This document shows positions 9,636-18,784 of a stretch of DNA of 64,000 nucleotides, piece by piece (positions within the stretch are counted from its first letter, which is position 1; every line of letters starts with the position of its first letter). Location of the stretch: NCBI RefSeq assembly GCF_900142195.1, contig NZ_FRAB01000013.1, forward strand, positions 91,405 to 155,404. Direction: 5' to 3'. The notes under the pieces were generated by a model. The model saw only the letters and a list, made by a program, of their open reading frames with translations. It had not been told where the DNA came from and searched no databases. The stretch is from Paraburkholderia terricola. Lineage in GTDB: Bacteria > Pseudomonadota > Gammaproteobacteria > Burkholderiales > Burkholderiaceae. Made by a program: the position numbers and the translations under genes.

Positions 9636-9656
9636 GTCAGTTGGGCTGTAGCCGGG
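9627..9656 (+). terminator. Hairpin at the end of the TetR gene
   Basis: Perfect 8-base arms CCCGGCTA (9627-9634) and TAGCCGGG (9649-9656) around a 14-base loop, followed shortly by CTGGCGTTTT. The TAG stop codon overlaps the left arm. This fits an intrinsic terminator with a short T-tract, though the tract is interrupted. Confidence 0.5.
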
Positions 9657-9811
9657 CTGGCGTTTTACGGGCTGACGCTTGACCCCACATTGTCGATTCC
9701 ATTCCCCGTACGCGCGAACCTTCGCCAAGCGCCGCGCTGGCACAAAACCACCCCACTCCACAATGCGCTAACCTACCCCTCCAACGCGAACTCACCACCG
9801 AGGCACCCCCA

Positions 9812-10615
9812 ATGCCATCCTCCAAAAGCAACCGGATCCGAATCGGCATCGGCGGCTGGACCTACGCGCCGTGGCGAGGCGCCTTCTACCCGTCCGACCT
9901 CACGCAAAGCCGTGAACTCGAATACGCGAGCCAACATCTCACATCGATAGAAATCAACGGCACGTTCTACGGTTTGCAAAAACCGTCGAGCTACGAGAAG
10001 TGGTATCAGGAAACCCCCGACGATTTCGTCTTCTCGCTGAAAGCCCCGCGCTATGCAACCAACCGGAAAGTTCTCGCGGACGCCAACGAAACGATCGAGC
10101 GCTTTTTCGCAAGCGGCGTGCTGCTGCTCAAACAGAAGCTCGGGCCGATCAACTGGCAATTCGCGCCGACCAAGAAATTCGACAAGGAAGATTTCGAAGC
10201 CTTCCTGAAACTGCTGCCGGCCAGTATCGAAGGCCAGAAGCTGAGGCACGCAGTCGAAGTCCGCAACGACACCTTCAAAACGCCGGAATTCATCGCGCTC
10301 GCGAGAAAATACAAGGTCGCGGTCGTGCTGGCCGGCGACAGCGATTACCCGCAAATCGCCGACATCACCGCGCCATTCGTGTACGCCCGCATCATGGGCA
10401 CGACCGACAAACAGGCCAAAGGCTATTCCACCAAGGCGCTCGACGCGTGGGCCGAACGCGCCCGTCGATTCGCGGCGGGCACGACCCCGGACGACCTGGA
10501 AACGAGCGCCGCGCCGCCCGCGAAAACCGCGGCACGCGACGTCTATCTGTACGTGATCAGCGGCTTCAAGGAACGCAATCCGGCTGCGGCCATGGCGTTG
10601 ATCGACCGTCTGTGA
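9812..10615 (+). CDS. DUF72 (YecE-like) family protein
   Basis: 267 residues. Opens with the DUF72 hallmark IRIGIGGWTYAPWRGAFYP, followed by the family pattern TSIEINGTFYGLQKPSSYEK and WYQETPDDFVFSLKAPRYAT. The family forms a TIM-barrel-like fold of unknown biochemical function. Cytosolic. A single-gene unit; the region between the TetR terminator and this start (about 150 bases) shows no other gene. The start codon is an ATG after an A-rich, weakly purine stretch. Confidence 0.88.
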   Translation: MPSSKSNRIRIGIGGWTYAPWRGAFYPSDLTQSRELEYASQHLTSIEINGTFYGLQKPSSYEKWYQETPDDFVFSLKAPRYATNRKVLADANETIERFFASGVLLLKQKLGPINWQFAPTKKFDKEDFEAFLKLLPASIEGQKLRHAVEVRNDTFKTPEFIALARKYKVAVVLAGDSDYPQIADITAPFVYARIMGTTDKQAKGYSTKALDAWAERARRFAAGTTPDDLETSAAPPAKTAARDVYLYVISGFKERNPAAAMALIDRL

Positions 10616-10734
10616 GGCCCGGGTAACCCTGGTCCCGGAGCGCGGATGTCATAATCGCGGCAGCTGAAAACGCAGCGACATTCCAACAGTCAGGCCGCGA
10701 GGCCACTTCATCACCCAGGTTCCGGGAGAACACT

Positions 10735-11853
10735 TTGAGCGCCATCGACAATCCTTTGCACGATCAGGAAGTCGGCTCGGCCGACGCCACCCAGGACACC
10801 ACGCGCATCGACGACGTTCGGATCGGCGCGGTGCGTCCGCTGATTTCCCCCGCGCTGTTGCAAGACGAGTTGCCCGTGCCGCTTTCGGTGCAGACGCTCG
10901 TCGAGAAAACCCGCGCGGAAATCGCCGACATTCTCCACGGCCGTGACGACCGGCTCGTGATGATCGTCGGCCCGTGTTCGATTCATGACCACGACCAGGC
11001 GATCGAATACGCGCGCAAGCTGAAAGTCGCGGCCGACACCTACAGGAACGATCTGCTGATCGTGATGCGGGTCTACTTCGAAAAGCCGCGCACCACCGTG
11101 GGCTGGAAGGGCTATATCAACGATCCGCGCCTCGACGGCAGCTACCGCATCAACGAGGGTCTGCGCCTCGCGCGGCAACTGCTGCTCGACATCAACGGTC
11201 TGGGCTTGCCCACGGCCACGGAATTTCTCGATCTGCTGAGCCCGCAATACATCGCCGATCTGATCGCGTGGGGCGCGATCGGCGCGCGCACGACCGAGAG
11301 CCAGAGTCATCGGCAACTGGCGTCGGGGCTGAGTTGCCCGATCGGTTTCAAGAACGGCACGGACGGCGGCGTGCAAATCGCGGCCGACGCCATCGTCGCC
11401 GCGCGCGCGAGCCATGCGTTCATGGGCATGACCAAGATGGGCATGGCCGCCATCTTCGAAACGCGCGGCAACGACGACGCGCACGTGATCCTGCGCGGCG
11501 GCAAGCAAGGGCCGAATTACGACAGCGCGTCGGTGGAGGCAAGCTGTGCGGCGCTCAGATCAGCGGGCTTGCGCGAGCAGGTCATGGTCGACTGTTCGCA
11601 CGCGAACTCGGGCAAATCGCATTTGCGCCAACTGGACGTGGTGCAGGATCTGGCGCGGCAACTCTCGCAGCGCGAGCGCCGCATCATCGGCGTCATGCTG
11701 GAAAGTCATCTGGAAGAAGGCCGTCAGGACCTGAAGGCCGGTGTGCCGCTACGTTACGGCGTATCGATCACGGATGCCTGCGTAAGCTGGACGCAGACGG
11801 AACCGGTGCTCGACACCCTCGCCGAAGCAAGCCGCAAACGCCGCGCGGGCTGA
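10735..11853 (+). CDS. aroG: 3-deoxy-7-phosphoheptulonate (DAHP) synthase, class I
   Basis: 372 residues. Condenses phosphoenolpyruvate and erythrose 4-phosphate, the entry step of the shikimate pathway. Signature features: MIVGPCSIHDHDQAIEYARK near residue 75, the PEP-binding YFEKPRTTVGWKGY, TESQSHRQLASGLSCPIGFK, ILRGGKQGPNYD and VDCSHANSGK with the metal-binding His, then VMLESHLEEGRQD. The start codon is TTG at 10735, supported by a ribosome site GGGAGAA seven bases upstream and by the length of the family. The long N-terminal extension is of the kind that carries allosteric sites; which amino acid inhibits it cannot be read from sequence here. Confidence 0.95.
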   Translation: MSAIDNPLHDQEVGSADATQDTTRIDDVRIGAVRPLISPALLQDELPVPLSVQTLVEKTRAEIADILHGRDDRLVMIVGPCSIHDHDQAIEYARKLKVAADTYRNDLLIVMRVYFEKPRTTVGWKGYINDPRLDGSYRINEGLRLARQLLLDINGLGLPTATEFLDLLSPQYIADLIAWGAIGARTTESQSHRQLASGLSCPIGFKNGTDGGVQIAADAIVAARASHAFMGMTKMGMAAIFETRGNDDAHVILRGGKQGPNYDSASVEASCAALRSAGLREQVMVDCSHANSGKSHLRQLDVVQDLARQLSQRERRIIGVMLESHLEEGRQDLKAGVPLRYGVSITDACVSWTQTEPVLDTLAEASRKRRAG

Positions 11854-12050
11854 TCTCGCGCCGGCAAATTGCAACCGGGTTGACGACCCGGGTTCGCAAC
11901 ACAGCTTGCAAGCGAAACACACGCGCCGCGCCAGCCGCCGATCCGGCTACATCATCGGGGATGGGCAGCGCGTGATTCCTTACGCCCGAGACATCGTCCG
12001 CCGCGCGCTATCGCAGCGCGCGTGGATGCTCCGGCGCGAGGCGCGTTGCA

Positions 12051-12329
12051 TTACGACGCGTTGACGGCTTCCTTGAATGCCTTGCCGGCGGTGAACTTCA
12101 CCGTCTTGGCTGCGGCGATCTGGATTTCGGCGCCCGTCGACGGATTGCGGCCCACGCGTGCAGCGCGCGCGCCGGTCGAGAAAGAACCGAAACCGACCAG
12201 TTGCACCGTATCGCCGCCCACCACTGCCTTGGTTACCGCTTCGACGATCGCGTCGATGGTTTGGCCCGTGGCCGCTTTGCTTTCGCCCGTCGCTGCAGCG
12301 ACTGCATCAATCAGTTCCTGTTTGTTCAT
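12051..12329 (-). CDS. HU-family DNA-binding histone-like protein
   Basis: 92 residues. Canonical HU: starts [19 protein letters not shown], middle [20 protein letters not shown], and the DNA-binding arm signature [20 protein letters not shown]. Nucleoid protein that bends DNA as a dimer. The start at 12329 is the family start; the frame is open 20 codons upstream without homology. Single gene, read leftward and divergent from the GGDEF-EAL gene, with a long 584-base space in front of it that would hold its promoter. Confidence 0.95.
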   Translation of the reverse strand: MNKQELIDAVAAATGESKAATGQTIDAIVEAVTKAVVGGDTVQLVGFGSFSTGARAARVGRNPSTGAEIQIAAAKTVKFTAGKAFKEAVNAS

Positions 12330-12913
12330 AGCACTTCCCGTATGGTAATCATGGAACCGGCGCCACATCTGTCGCGCCGGGACCGACACACTAACGCATA
12401 GGCGCGCATTCGCGCAAACCTTGGTGTAAGCCTTGTATCACCCGCCCAGCGGGAATTTGACGATTTTTTCCCGCAAAGTGCCATAAGAATCGAGCGCTTA
12501 CGTTTTTCCGGCGCTTCACGGCGGCCCGCGCCATATCACAATCCGTTGCAATTTCAGTGCTTTAGCGCAAGCCCGCGCGGTGCGGACAGGCTTTTTTGCC
12601 ATGTTATGTTGCACCGTCGCGATCTGACGTTCCCGGGGCGCCACGCCCGGCAATAAAGAATCGGAGAGAAATAAAAAACGCCGGGTTTCGCCATATTGCA
12701 ACAGGCGCGGCGCTCGCCGGATCGCCGTAAGCCGCCTGCGCTTGCAACATCACGCGGCACAAATGACGCCAACCGATGGCCGGGAGGTCGTACTTACCGC
12801 CCTGCGCCGAGCCCGATCTCAGGCCCGATCTCGAACCCGAAATGCTCTCAAGGTCGCACCGGCACTGCCGATATATAAAGCTGCGTGTGCGGCGCAAACA
12901 CTAAAGGATGGGA
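12330..12913. other. Gene-free region between HU and GGDEF-EAL genes
   Basis: No convincing gene on either strand. It should carry the leftward HU promoter and the rightward promoter of the diguanylate cyclase gene. The only clear structure is a hairpin with a T-run at 12569-12597. The T-rich block near 12655-12690 (CAATAAAGAATCGGAGAGAA) looks like a ribosome site on the plus strand but is followed by no usable frame. Confidence 0.5.
12569..12597 (+). terminator. Terminator-like hairpin with no plus-strand gene upstream
   Basis: Arms AAGCC (12569-12573) and GGCTT (12589-12593) with additional GC pairing inside, followed directly by a run of T (12592-12597). It reads as an intrinsic terminator on the plus strand, yet no plus-strand gene ends here, so it may close a small RNA or be incidental. 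Confidence 0.3.
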
Positions 12914-14887
12914 ATGGTTCGGCTAGCCAGATTGAAAGAAGCGCTGTCTGTCGCGGAAGGCGACCCCGAACTGGTGCGTTCGCAGCTTCAGGCGTTCGGC
13001 CATCAGATACCGTTGCTGTACTTCATGCTGTTCGTCAACACGGTGGCCGTCGCCGTCACGCATCTGAGAAGCGCGCCCGCCTGGTTGTCCATCTACATTC
13101 CCGTGTTGCTCTGCGCGGTCTGCGTCATCCGTTGCGTTCGATGGTGGCGCGTGCGGCGCCGGGTTCTCACGCACGACAAGGCCGTGCCTGAACTGCGCAG
13201 GCTGATCTGGCTCGCCGGCATCTTCGGCATCGCGTTCAGCGCCTGGTCGCTGCTGCTGTTCCCCTACGGCACCGCTTACGAGCAAGCCCAGGTCGCGTTC
13301 TATATGGCGACCACCGTGGTGGGCTGCGTGTTCTGCCTGATGCACCTGCGCGCGGCCGCGCTGCTTCTGCTGTCGATCGTCATCCTGAGCTTCGCGACCT
13401 TTCTGGTTTTCACCGGCTACCCCGTGTTCATTGCGATGGCGGTCGACATGACGCTGGTCGGCCTCGCGCTCGCCTTCATCATCGAACTGTATTACCGGAC
13501 CTTCGCCGGCGTGGTTCACGCGCAGCGCGAATTGCAGGCGAGCCAGCAGAATACGCAGCGGCTCAGCGACGACAACTTCCGCCTCGCGAGCATCGACAGC
13601 CTCACCGACCTGCCCAACCGGCGCAGCTTCTTTGCGTCGTTGCGCGCGCTGTCCGAACAGGCGCTCGGCAGCGGCGGCGGCTTCAACGTCGGGCTGATCG
13701 ATCTGGACGGATTCAAGCAGGTCAACGACATCTATGGACACGCGAGCGGCGACCTCGTCCTCCAGGAAGTCGGCTTGCGGCTGCTCGCGTTCGCCGAGCC
13801 GGGCATCTTCTTCGCGCGCCTCGGCGGCGACGAATTCGGCGTGCTCGCGCAACACCAGCTTTCGAACGAGACGCTGGTGGCGTTGGGGCAGCGCATCTGC
13901 GACGCGCTCAGTCAGCCGTACCAGGTGGCCGGCAATGTCGCCGAATTGTCGGGAACGATCGGCTGGGCCGCGTTTCCCGAGGCGGGCACGACCGTCGCGC
14001 AGGTATTCGAACGGGCCGACGCCGCGCTGTACGTGGGCAAGGAAAGCCGCCGCGGCACGCCGGTGATCTTCTCGACCGAACACGAAACGCGGATTCGCCG
14101 TTCGAGTCTCGTGACCCAGGAACTGCGCCACGCCGATCTCGAGTCGGAGCTGTTCCTCGAATTCCAGCCGATCCACGACGTGCTCACGCAGCGCACCATC
14201 GGCATGGAAGCGCTCGGGCGATGGCATAACGCGCGGCTCGGCGCGGTCAAGCCGGAAGAATTCATTCGGATCGCGGAGCGCACCGAACTGATTCTGCGCA
14301 TCACTGAAGTGCTGCTGCGCAAGGCGCTCGATGAAGTGTCACGCTGGCCGTCCGAACTGTATCTGTCGTTCAATCTGTCCGCGATCGATATCTCCACCTC
14401 GGCGCGCGCCCGCCGCCTGATCGATATCGTGCTGGCGAGCGGCGTGCCGCCGCATCGCGTGTCGTTCGAGATCACGGAGACCGCCGTGACGCGCGACTTC
14501 GAGCAGGCCCACAGTGCGCTCACGATGATCAAGCAGGCCGGCTGCCGCGTGTCGCTCGACGACTTCGGCACCGGCTATTCGAGCCTGAGCTACGTGCATC
14601 GCCTGCCCTTCGATACGATCAAGATCGACCGCAGCTTCATGACCGACGTGGATTCCAACAGCGCGTCGAAGAAGATCGTCAAGTCGGTGCTCGACCTGTG
14701 CGGAAATCTCGGGCTCGAATGCGTGGTGGAAGGGCTCGAAACGTCATCGCAGGCCGAGGTGGTCAAGGCGCTGGGCGCTCGCGCGGTGCAGGGCTATCTG
14801 TTCGGCAGACCGATGCGGGCCAGCGCCGTCCGCGCTTATCTGCAGACGGCGCTGGGGCAAAGCTATGCGCTCGGCGCGCGGCCGTAG
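12914..14887 (+). CDS. Membrane-anchored diguanylate cyclase/phosphodiesterase (GGDEF-EAL)
   Basis: 657 residues. About six hydrophobic segments in the first 200 residues (for example PLLYFMLFVNTVAVAV and LIWLAGIFGIAFSAWSLLLF) form a membrane sensor module. Then a GGDEF domain with intact active site ARLGGDEFGVL near residue 305; the usual inhibitory RxxD site five residues before it is missing (EPGI is found). The EAL domain starts near residue 420 and keeps the residues needed for c-di-GMP hydrolysis: MEALGRW, FNLSAIDIS, EITETAV, LDDFGTGYSSL, IKIDRSF, VVEGLET and QGYLFG. So both activities may be present, without product inhibition of the cyclase. The second ATG (12914) is chosen because AAGGA sits six bases before it; the first ATG at 12908 overlaps that site. 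Confidence 0.93.
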   Translation: MVRLARLKEALSVAEGDPELVRSQLQAFGHQIPLLYFMLFVNTVAVAVTHLRSAPAWLSIYIPVLLCAVCVIRCVRWWRVRRRVLTHDKAVPELRRLIWLAGIFGIAFSAWSLLLFPYGTAYEQAQVAFYMATTVVGCVFCLMHLRAAALLLLSIVILSFATFLVFTGYPVFIAMAVDMTLVGLALAFIIELYYRTFAGVVHAQRELQASQQNTQRLSDDNFRLASIDSLTDLPNRRSFFASLRALSEQALGSGGGFNVGLIDLDGFKQVNDIYGHASGDLVLQEVGLRLLAFAEPGIFFARLGGDEFGVLAQHQLSNETLVALGQRICDALSQPYQVAGNVAELSGTIGWAAFPEAGTTVAQVFERADAALYVGKESRRGTPVIFSTEHETRIRRSSLVTQELRHADLESELFLEFQPIHDVLTQRTIGMEALGRWHNARLGAVKPEEFIRIAERTELILRITEVLLRKALDEVSRWPSELYLSFNLSAIDISTSARARRLIDIVLASGVPPHRVSFEITETAVTRDFEQAHSALTMIKQAGCRVSLDDFGTGYSSLSYVHRLPFDTIKIDRSFMTDVDSNSASKKIVKSVLDLCGNLGLECVVEGLETSSQAEVVKALGARAVQGYLFGRPMRASAVRAYLQTALGQSYALGARP

Positions 14888-14914
14888 CGCGAGCGCGCCG
14901 CCGCGAAAGCCCGA

Positions 14915-15643
14915 CTAACGCGGCGCGGTTTCGTATTCCAGCTTCGGATACCAGTCTTTGCCACGGCCGCCGGGCGTCATGTCGAGCACGGTCCAGATCG
15001 GCATCACATCGGGTGCGCCGCGCGGATCCTGGCCGGGGTCCGCTGTCGACGGCCCCATCTCCTCGGCCCAGAAGTGCCGAATCGTGTCGCCGGAACGCGT
15101 GAAAACGTTGAACGCCGGATTGTCGTCGCCATCGGGATCTTCGGCCGCGTAATCGCGATTGAAGGTATTGCCGGCCGACGAATACAAGCGCAGATGCCGC
15201 CAGCCGCGCTCTTTCTTGAACGCGACCAGCTTCTCGATCGGCGAGCGGGCGATCACCGCGAACGACACGCGTTGCAGGATATCGGGCATTTCGCCGTCGT
15301 ATGCGCTCAGCAGCGACGTGCACATCGGACAGGGCCGTGCCCGCTTCGGGCCGAACATCCAGTTGTAGGTAACGAGCGTGTCATGCGCGCCGAACATCGC
15401 GGATAACGTCACCGGGCCCTCCTCGCCCTCGAAGCGATAGTCCTCGGGCACGACACCGCCGGGCGGCAGCGCGCGGCGCTGCGCGGCGACGCGTTCGATA
15501 TGGCGGCGCAACTCGATTTCCTCGGCCAGCAACGCGTTGCGCGCGCGGCGATATTCGGTGCTCTCGCCGGGAAAGCGCGGAGGGGAATCGGCCAGCAGGC
15601 GGGCCGGCTTCAGTGTCTGTGCGGATGCGTTGGGGTCGGTCAT
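14915..15643 (-). CDS. DUF899 thioredoxin-like family protein
   Basis: 242 residues. Matches the DUF899 family: TEYRRARNALLAEEIELRRH at the start, PEDYRFEGEEGPVTLSAMFG, then YNWMFGPKRARPCPMCTSLL with a CxxC pair, and the ending IWTVLDMTPGGRGKDWYPKL. The fold is thioredoxin-like and the Cys-Pro-Met-Cys pair may be redox active, but no reaction is known. The start at 15643 (MTDPNAS) follows a strong site GAGGAGATGG; ten further codons upstream are open. Convergent with the GGDEF-EAL gene (27 bases apart). Confidence 0.88.
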   Translation of the reverse strand: MTDPNASAQTLKPARLLADSPPRFPGESTEYRRARNALLAEEIELRRHIERVAAQRRALPPGGVVPEDYRFEGEEGPVTLSAMFGAHDTLVTYNWMFGPKRARPCPMCTSLLSAYDGEMPDILQRVSFAVIARSPIEKLVAFKKERGWRHLRLYSSAGNTFNRDYAAEDPDGDDNPAFNVFTRSGDTIRHFWAEEMGPSTADPGQDPRGAPDVMPIWTVLDMTPGGRGKDWYPKLEYETAPR

Positions 15644-15795
15644 CAGCCATCTCCTCGTATGAAAAGGGATCAAGGGCGACAGCGGCGCGCCGCGACGGCG
15701 AGCGATCTGGTGCCCTTCTACGGCTACGACGAATGGCGCGCCGTCAAATCGACAGCGCCGATCAGAAAGATTTTTGCGCCCGTATGCGGTCGCGC

Positions 15796-16389
15796 TTACT
15801 GCGCCGCGCCTTTCGGTACGCGGCCCATCAGATGGAACTCGTCGTTCGGTCGCATTGAAATGACGTTGGCGATCCGGTTCGACAAACCGAAAAACGCGGT
15901 AATCGCCGTAATGTCCCAGATGTCCTCGTCGGAAAAGCCATGCTCGCGCAGGGTTTGAAAATCGGCGTCATCCACCGTGCCCGATTCGCGGCAGACCTTC
16001 AGCGCGAAATCGAGCATCGCCTTCTGACGCGCGGTGATATCCGCCTTGCGATGATTGACGGCCACCTGATCGGCGAGCAACGGCGCCTTTTCGTAAATGC
16101 GCAGAATCGCGCCGTGCGCCACCACGCAATACAGGCAATCGTTCACCGCGCTCGTGGCGACGACGATCATCTCGCGCTCGCCTTTGGTGAGGCCGCCCTC
16201 TTTCAGCATCAGCGCATCGTGGTAAGCGAAGAACGCGCGAAATTCATCCGGGCGGTGCGCGAGCGTGAGGAATACATTCGGCACAAAACCGGCTTTCTGC
16301 TGTACTTCGAGAATGCGCGCGCGGATGTCGTCCGGCCATTCGCTCGGCTCAGGCACGGGGTAGCGGCTGATCGGCTGAAGGTTTGCCAT
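15796..16389 (-). CDS. AhpD-like peroxidase-related protein
   Basis: 197 residues. Carboxymuconolactone decarboxylase/AhpD fold: EREMIVVATSAVNDCLYCVV followed by AHGAILR, with the CxxC-x3-H active-site motif (CLYCVVAH). Proteins of this type reduce peroxides or act as thiol-dependent antioxidants; this longer class is annotated as uncharacterised peroxidase-related enzymes. A good ribosome site GGAGATATCGC precedes ATG 16389. It lies 18 bases after the stop of the PuuR-like gene on the same strand, so the two are probably one transcript, linking it to the regulator rather than to DUF899. Confidence 0.85.
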   Translation of the reverse strand: MANLQPISRYPVPEPSEWPDDIRARILEVQQKAGFVPNVFLTLAHRPDEFRAFFAYHDALMLKEGGLTKGEREMIVVATSAVNDCLYCVVAHGAILRIYEKAPLLADQVAVNHRKADITARQKAMLDFALKVCRESGTVDDADFQTLREHGFSDEDIWDITAITAFFGLSNRIANVISMRPNDEFHLMGRVPKGAAQ

Positions 16390-16407
16390 GCGATATCTCC
16401 GTTGTTT

Positions 16408-16992
16408 CTACAGGAAGGCCCGTCGGAAAGTCGGCGGCGAACTGGCCGACACGATCTCGCAGACACGCTCCGCACTGGGATTGCGAAAACGATGCGGCAA
16501 ACGGCTTTCGAAATAAAAGCTGTCGCCTGGATCGAGCAGCCACGTGGCGCCGTTCACTGTCAACTCGATTTGCCCGCTGACCACCACGCCGCCCTCGTGC
16601 CCTTCGTGTTCGAGCATCCGCGGCCCGGTATCCGACAGAGGCTGATAAACCTCGCGCCGAATGTCCACGCTGCGGTTTTTCACGCTGGAGCCCGCGAGAT
16701 AGCACTCGATCGACTGATTGCCGAGATTCGCCATGTCGGCCCGGCGCGATACCACCGAACGCTCCGCTTCCACCTCGAAGGTAAAGAACTCCGCGAGACT
16801 CATCGGAATGCATTCGAGCAGTTTCTTCAATGAACCGACCGAAGGACTCACGCGGTTCTGCTCGATGAGCGAGATCGTGCCGTTGGTCACGCCCGCCCTT
16901 TTTGCCAGTTCACGCTGGGACAAGCCGTGCTTCTTGCGAATGTACTGCAAGCGGGTTGCCACTTCGATGGACATCGCGGTGTTCTCTGGCAT
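16408..16992 (-). CDS. puuR: XRE-cupin transcriptional regulator, PuuR-like
   Basis: 194 residues. Lambda-type helix-turn-helix at residues 13-65 (LQYIRKKHGLSQRELAKRAG, then VTNGTISLIEQNRVSPSVGS) followed by a C-terminal cupin domain (LEHEGHEGGVVVSGQIELTV and LDPGDSFYFESRLPHRFRNP). This is the PuuR architecture, a repressor of putrescine use. It faces away from puuD-puuA-aminotransferase with about 970 bases between. Either Met1 (16992) or Met7 (16974) may start the protein; the second has GAGAA at a suitable distance. Target operators are not proven. Confidence 0.85.
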   Translation of the reverse strand: MPENTAMSIEVATRLQYIRKKHGLSQRELAKRAGVTNGTISLIEQNRVSPSVGSLKKLLECIPMSLAEFFTFEVEAERSVVSRRADMANLGNQSIECYLAGSSVKNRSVDIRREVYQPLSDTGPRMLEHEGHEGGVVVSGQIELTVNGATWLLDPGDSFYFESRLPHRFRNPSAERVCEIVSASSPPTFRRAFL

Positions 16993-17960
16993 TGAAGGCG
17001 GAGTATCGAGAAATGAACTCGGGCAGCGGCTGCTTCCGAGTGTTGAATATTCTAATCATTTTGCGCGTTGCGCCGCCGGGGGAAACCCTGAAGGAATCCG
17101 GAAATGCGTATTACGCAATGAGCATTGGCAGCCATTGCGATCGCATTCCTGCCCTCGGGAAAGCCCTTATCAAGCTTTAATAAAAATCAATTGACGGCGT
17201 TATTGACTCGTATATGCTGATTCTCAGGCGATCGCCGCAGCAGCGTCACGAGGCGCTTAAACGTGTTTTGCGGCGCAGCGAATTCACTTCGCATGGGTTC
17301 AACGGCGATCATCCCAGCGTCCTGCTTCTTTAAACGCCCCGTGCGAATTTCGAGCAGGCCGTTCAATACTTTCAACGTTGCCAGTCGAGTGTAATCGTGA
17401 GAGTCCGATGCCCTTTGGTGAGATGGAATCGCAGTCAGCCGAGTTGTCCTCGCGCTGACGGCGCCATCGCCGACGGCAGCAACGGCAGGCTTGCGTTCCG
17501 CCGCTTTCTGTCCGTCTTCACGATCCTGTCGCGTCGTTCAGTTCGACGTCACAACTCCATCTCCGCGCGCGCCTTCATTGCAGTGCGCACGGACGAAGTC
17601 GCCTCGCTGCTGCCCTAGCGCCTCCCTCCTTTTCGCCATTCGAGTCGTCCGTTTGCGTGAGCGCGCTGTTTCGAGCCGTGTGTTTCCGCACGTGCGGTGC
17701 CGTCTGTCGCGTGTGCGTTTCATGCGCTTCATGCAAGGCAAATCCGTTGCGCGGCGCAGCGAACCGAATCGAACCGCCTACCTGATCGCGACGCGCGGCG
17801 CGTTCCGTTGACGACGACCGCCCGCACCCTGCCAGCGGCCGCGCGCCTTGCGCCCGGCGGCGGAATCGTGCCGCGTTGAAGGTTGTTCACGCCGCGTCCG
17901 TCGGGTTCGTCGGTCAACGCCCCGAAAGAAGTTCCTCGAGAACACATACGCGTATCAATC
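16993..17960. other. Gene-poor region between puuR and puuD
   Basis: 968 bases with no gene I can support. Short frames in both strands have Arg/Ser-rich shadow-like translations and no ribosome sites. Visible structure: a perfect 13-base palindrome TGCGTATTACGCA at 17105-17117, an AT-rich stretch at 17160-17220 (unlike the GC-rich surroundings), and a sigma70-like pair described separately. The 740 bases after that promoter up to puuD are unexplained and could be a long leader or degraded sequence. Confidence 0.5.
17191..17218 (+). promoter_or_regulatory. Possible sigma70-type promoter upstream of the putrescine operon
   Basis: TTGACG (17191-17196) and TATGCT (17213-17218) with a 16-base spacer, in an AT-rich patch. 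It points toward puuD, but about 740 bases upstream, so it would give a long leader or drive an unrecognised transcript. Confidence 0.3.
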
Positions 17961-18752
17961 ATGCGAACGAAGCCACTAGTCGGCATCAGCGCCGACAGAA
18001 CGATGATCGGAGCGCATCCGTCGCACGTTGCCGGCGAGAAGTACATTGCCGCGATCGTGGACGGCTCGCAGGCGCTGGCAATGTTGCTGCCGGCGCTCGG
18101 CGAACGTCAGTCCGTCGATGACGTGCTCGCCACCGTCGACGGCCTGCTGTTTACCGGCAGCTATTCGAACGTCGAGCCGCGGCGCTACGGCGGCCATGCC
18201 AGCGCGCCGGGCACGCTCCACGACGCCGCACGCGATGCAACCACGCTGCCGCTCCTGCGCGCGGCGATCGCGGCGGGCGTGCCGGTGCTGGCCGTATGCC
18301 GGGGCTTTCAGGAAATGAACGTGGCGTTCGGCGGCACGTTGCATCAAAGCGTTCACGCGGTGGCGGGTTTGAACGACCACCGCGAGAACAAGCAAGACGA
18401 ACTCGACGTGCAATACGCACCGTCGCATTCGATCACGCTCACACAAGGCGGCTTGTTGCAGCGCCTCGCGGGCGGCGCGAACGAGGCGCGTGTGAATTCG
18501 TTGCACGGCCAGGGCGTCGAGCGGCTGGGCGCGGGCCTCATGACCGAGGCCACCGCGCCGGACGGCCTGATCGAAGCGGCGAGCGTGAAGGACGCGCGCG
18601 CTTTCGCGCTGGGCGTGCAGTGGCACCCGGAGTGGCGGCACGCGAGCGACGCGCTTTCCACCGCGATCTTTCGTGCGTTCGGCGAAGCCTGCCGCGATCG
18701 AATGCGCACCAGGGCCGGCCATGGCGCGGCATCCGCCGCGACGCAAACCTGA
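17961..18752 (+). CDS. puuD: Gamma-glutamyl-GABA hydrolase, class I glutamine amidotransferase (PuuD/SpuA)
   Basis: 263 residues. Hydrolyses gamma-glutamyl-GABA (or a related gamma-glutamyl amine) in the glutamylated putrescine pathway. Class I amidotransferase triad: nucleophile Cys in LAVCRGFQEMNVAFGGTL, and His-Glu in QWHPEW near residue 218. Opens KPLVGISADRTMIG as in the family. Start at ATG 17961 (MRTKPL) from family length; the frame is open 26 codons upstream. First gene of a three-gene run, 32 bases before the glutamine synthetase-like gene. In Pseudomonas the same three genes in the same order are spuA, spuB and spuC. Confidence 0.9.
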   Translation: MRTKPLVGISADRTMIGAHPSHVAGEKYIAAIVDGSQALAMLLPALGERQSVDDVLATVDGLLFTGSYSNVEPRRYGGHASAPGTLHDAARDATTLPLLRAAIAAGVPVLAVCRGFQEMNVAFGGTLHQSVHAVAGLNDHRENKQDELDVQYAPSHSITLTQGGLLQRLAGGANEARVNSLHGQGVERLGAGLMTEATAPDGLIEAASVKDARAFALGVQWHPEWRHASDALSTAIFRAFGEACRDRMRTRAGHGAASAATQT

Positions 18753-18784
18753 GCCGGCCGCGCACTCAAACAGAGAGAAAAATC

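Noticed and set aside
17110..17140. Possible sigma54 promoter (TTGGCAGCCATTGC)
   Set aside because: The GG and GC elements are eight bases apart instead of ten.
17187..17811. Short frames in the puuR-puuD spacer, including a 62-codon minus-strand frame
   Set aside because: TTG start without ribosome site, no recognisable family and Arg/Ser-rich shadow-like composition.
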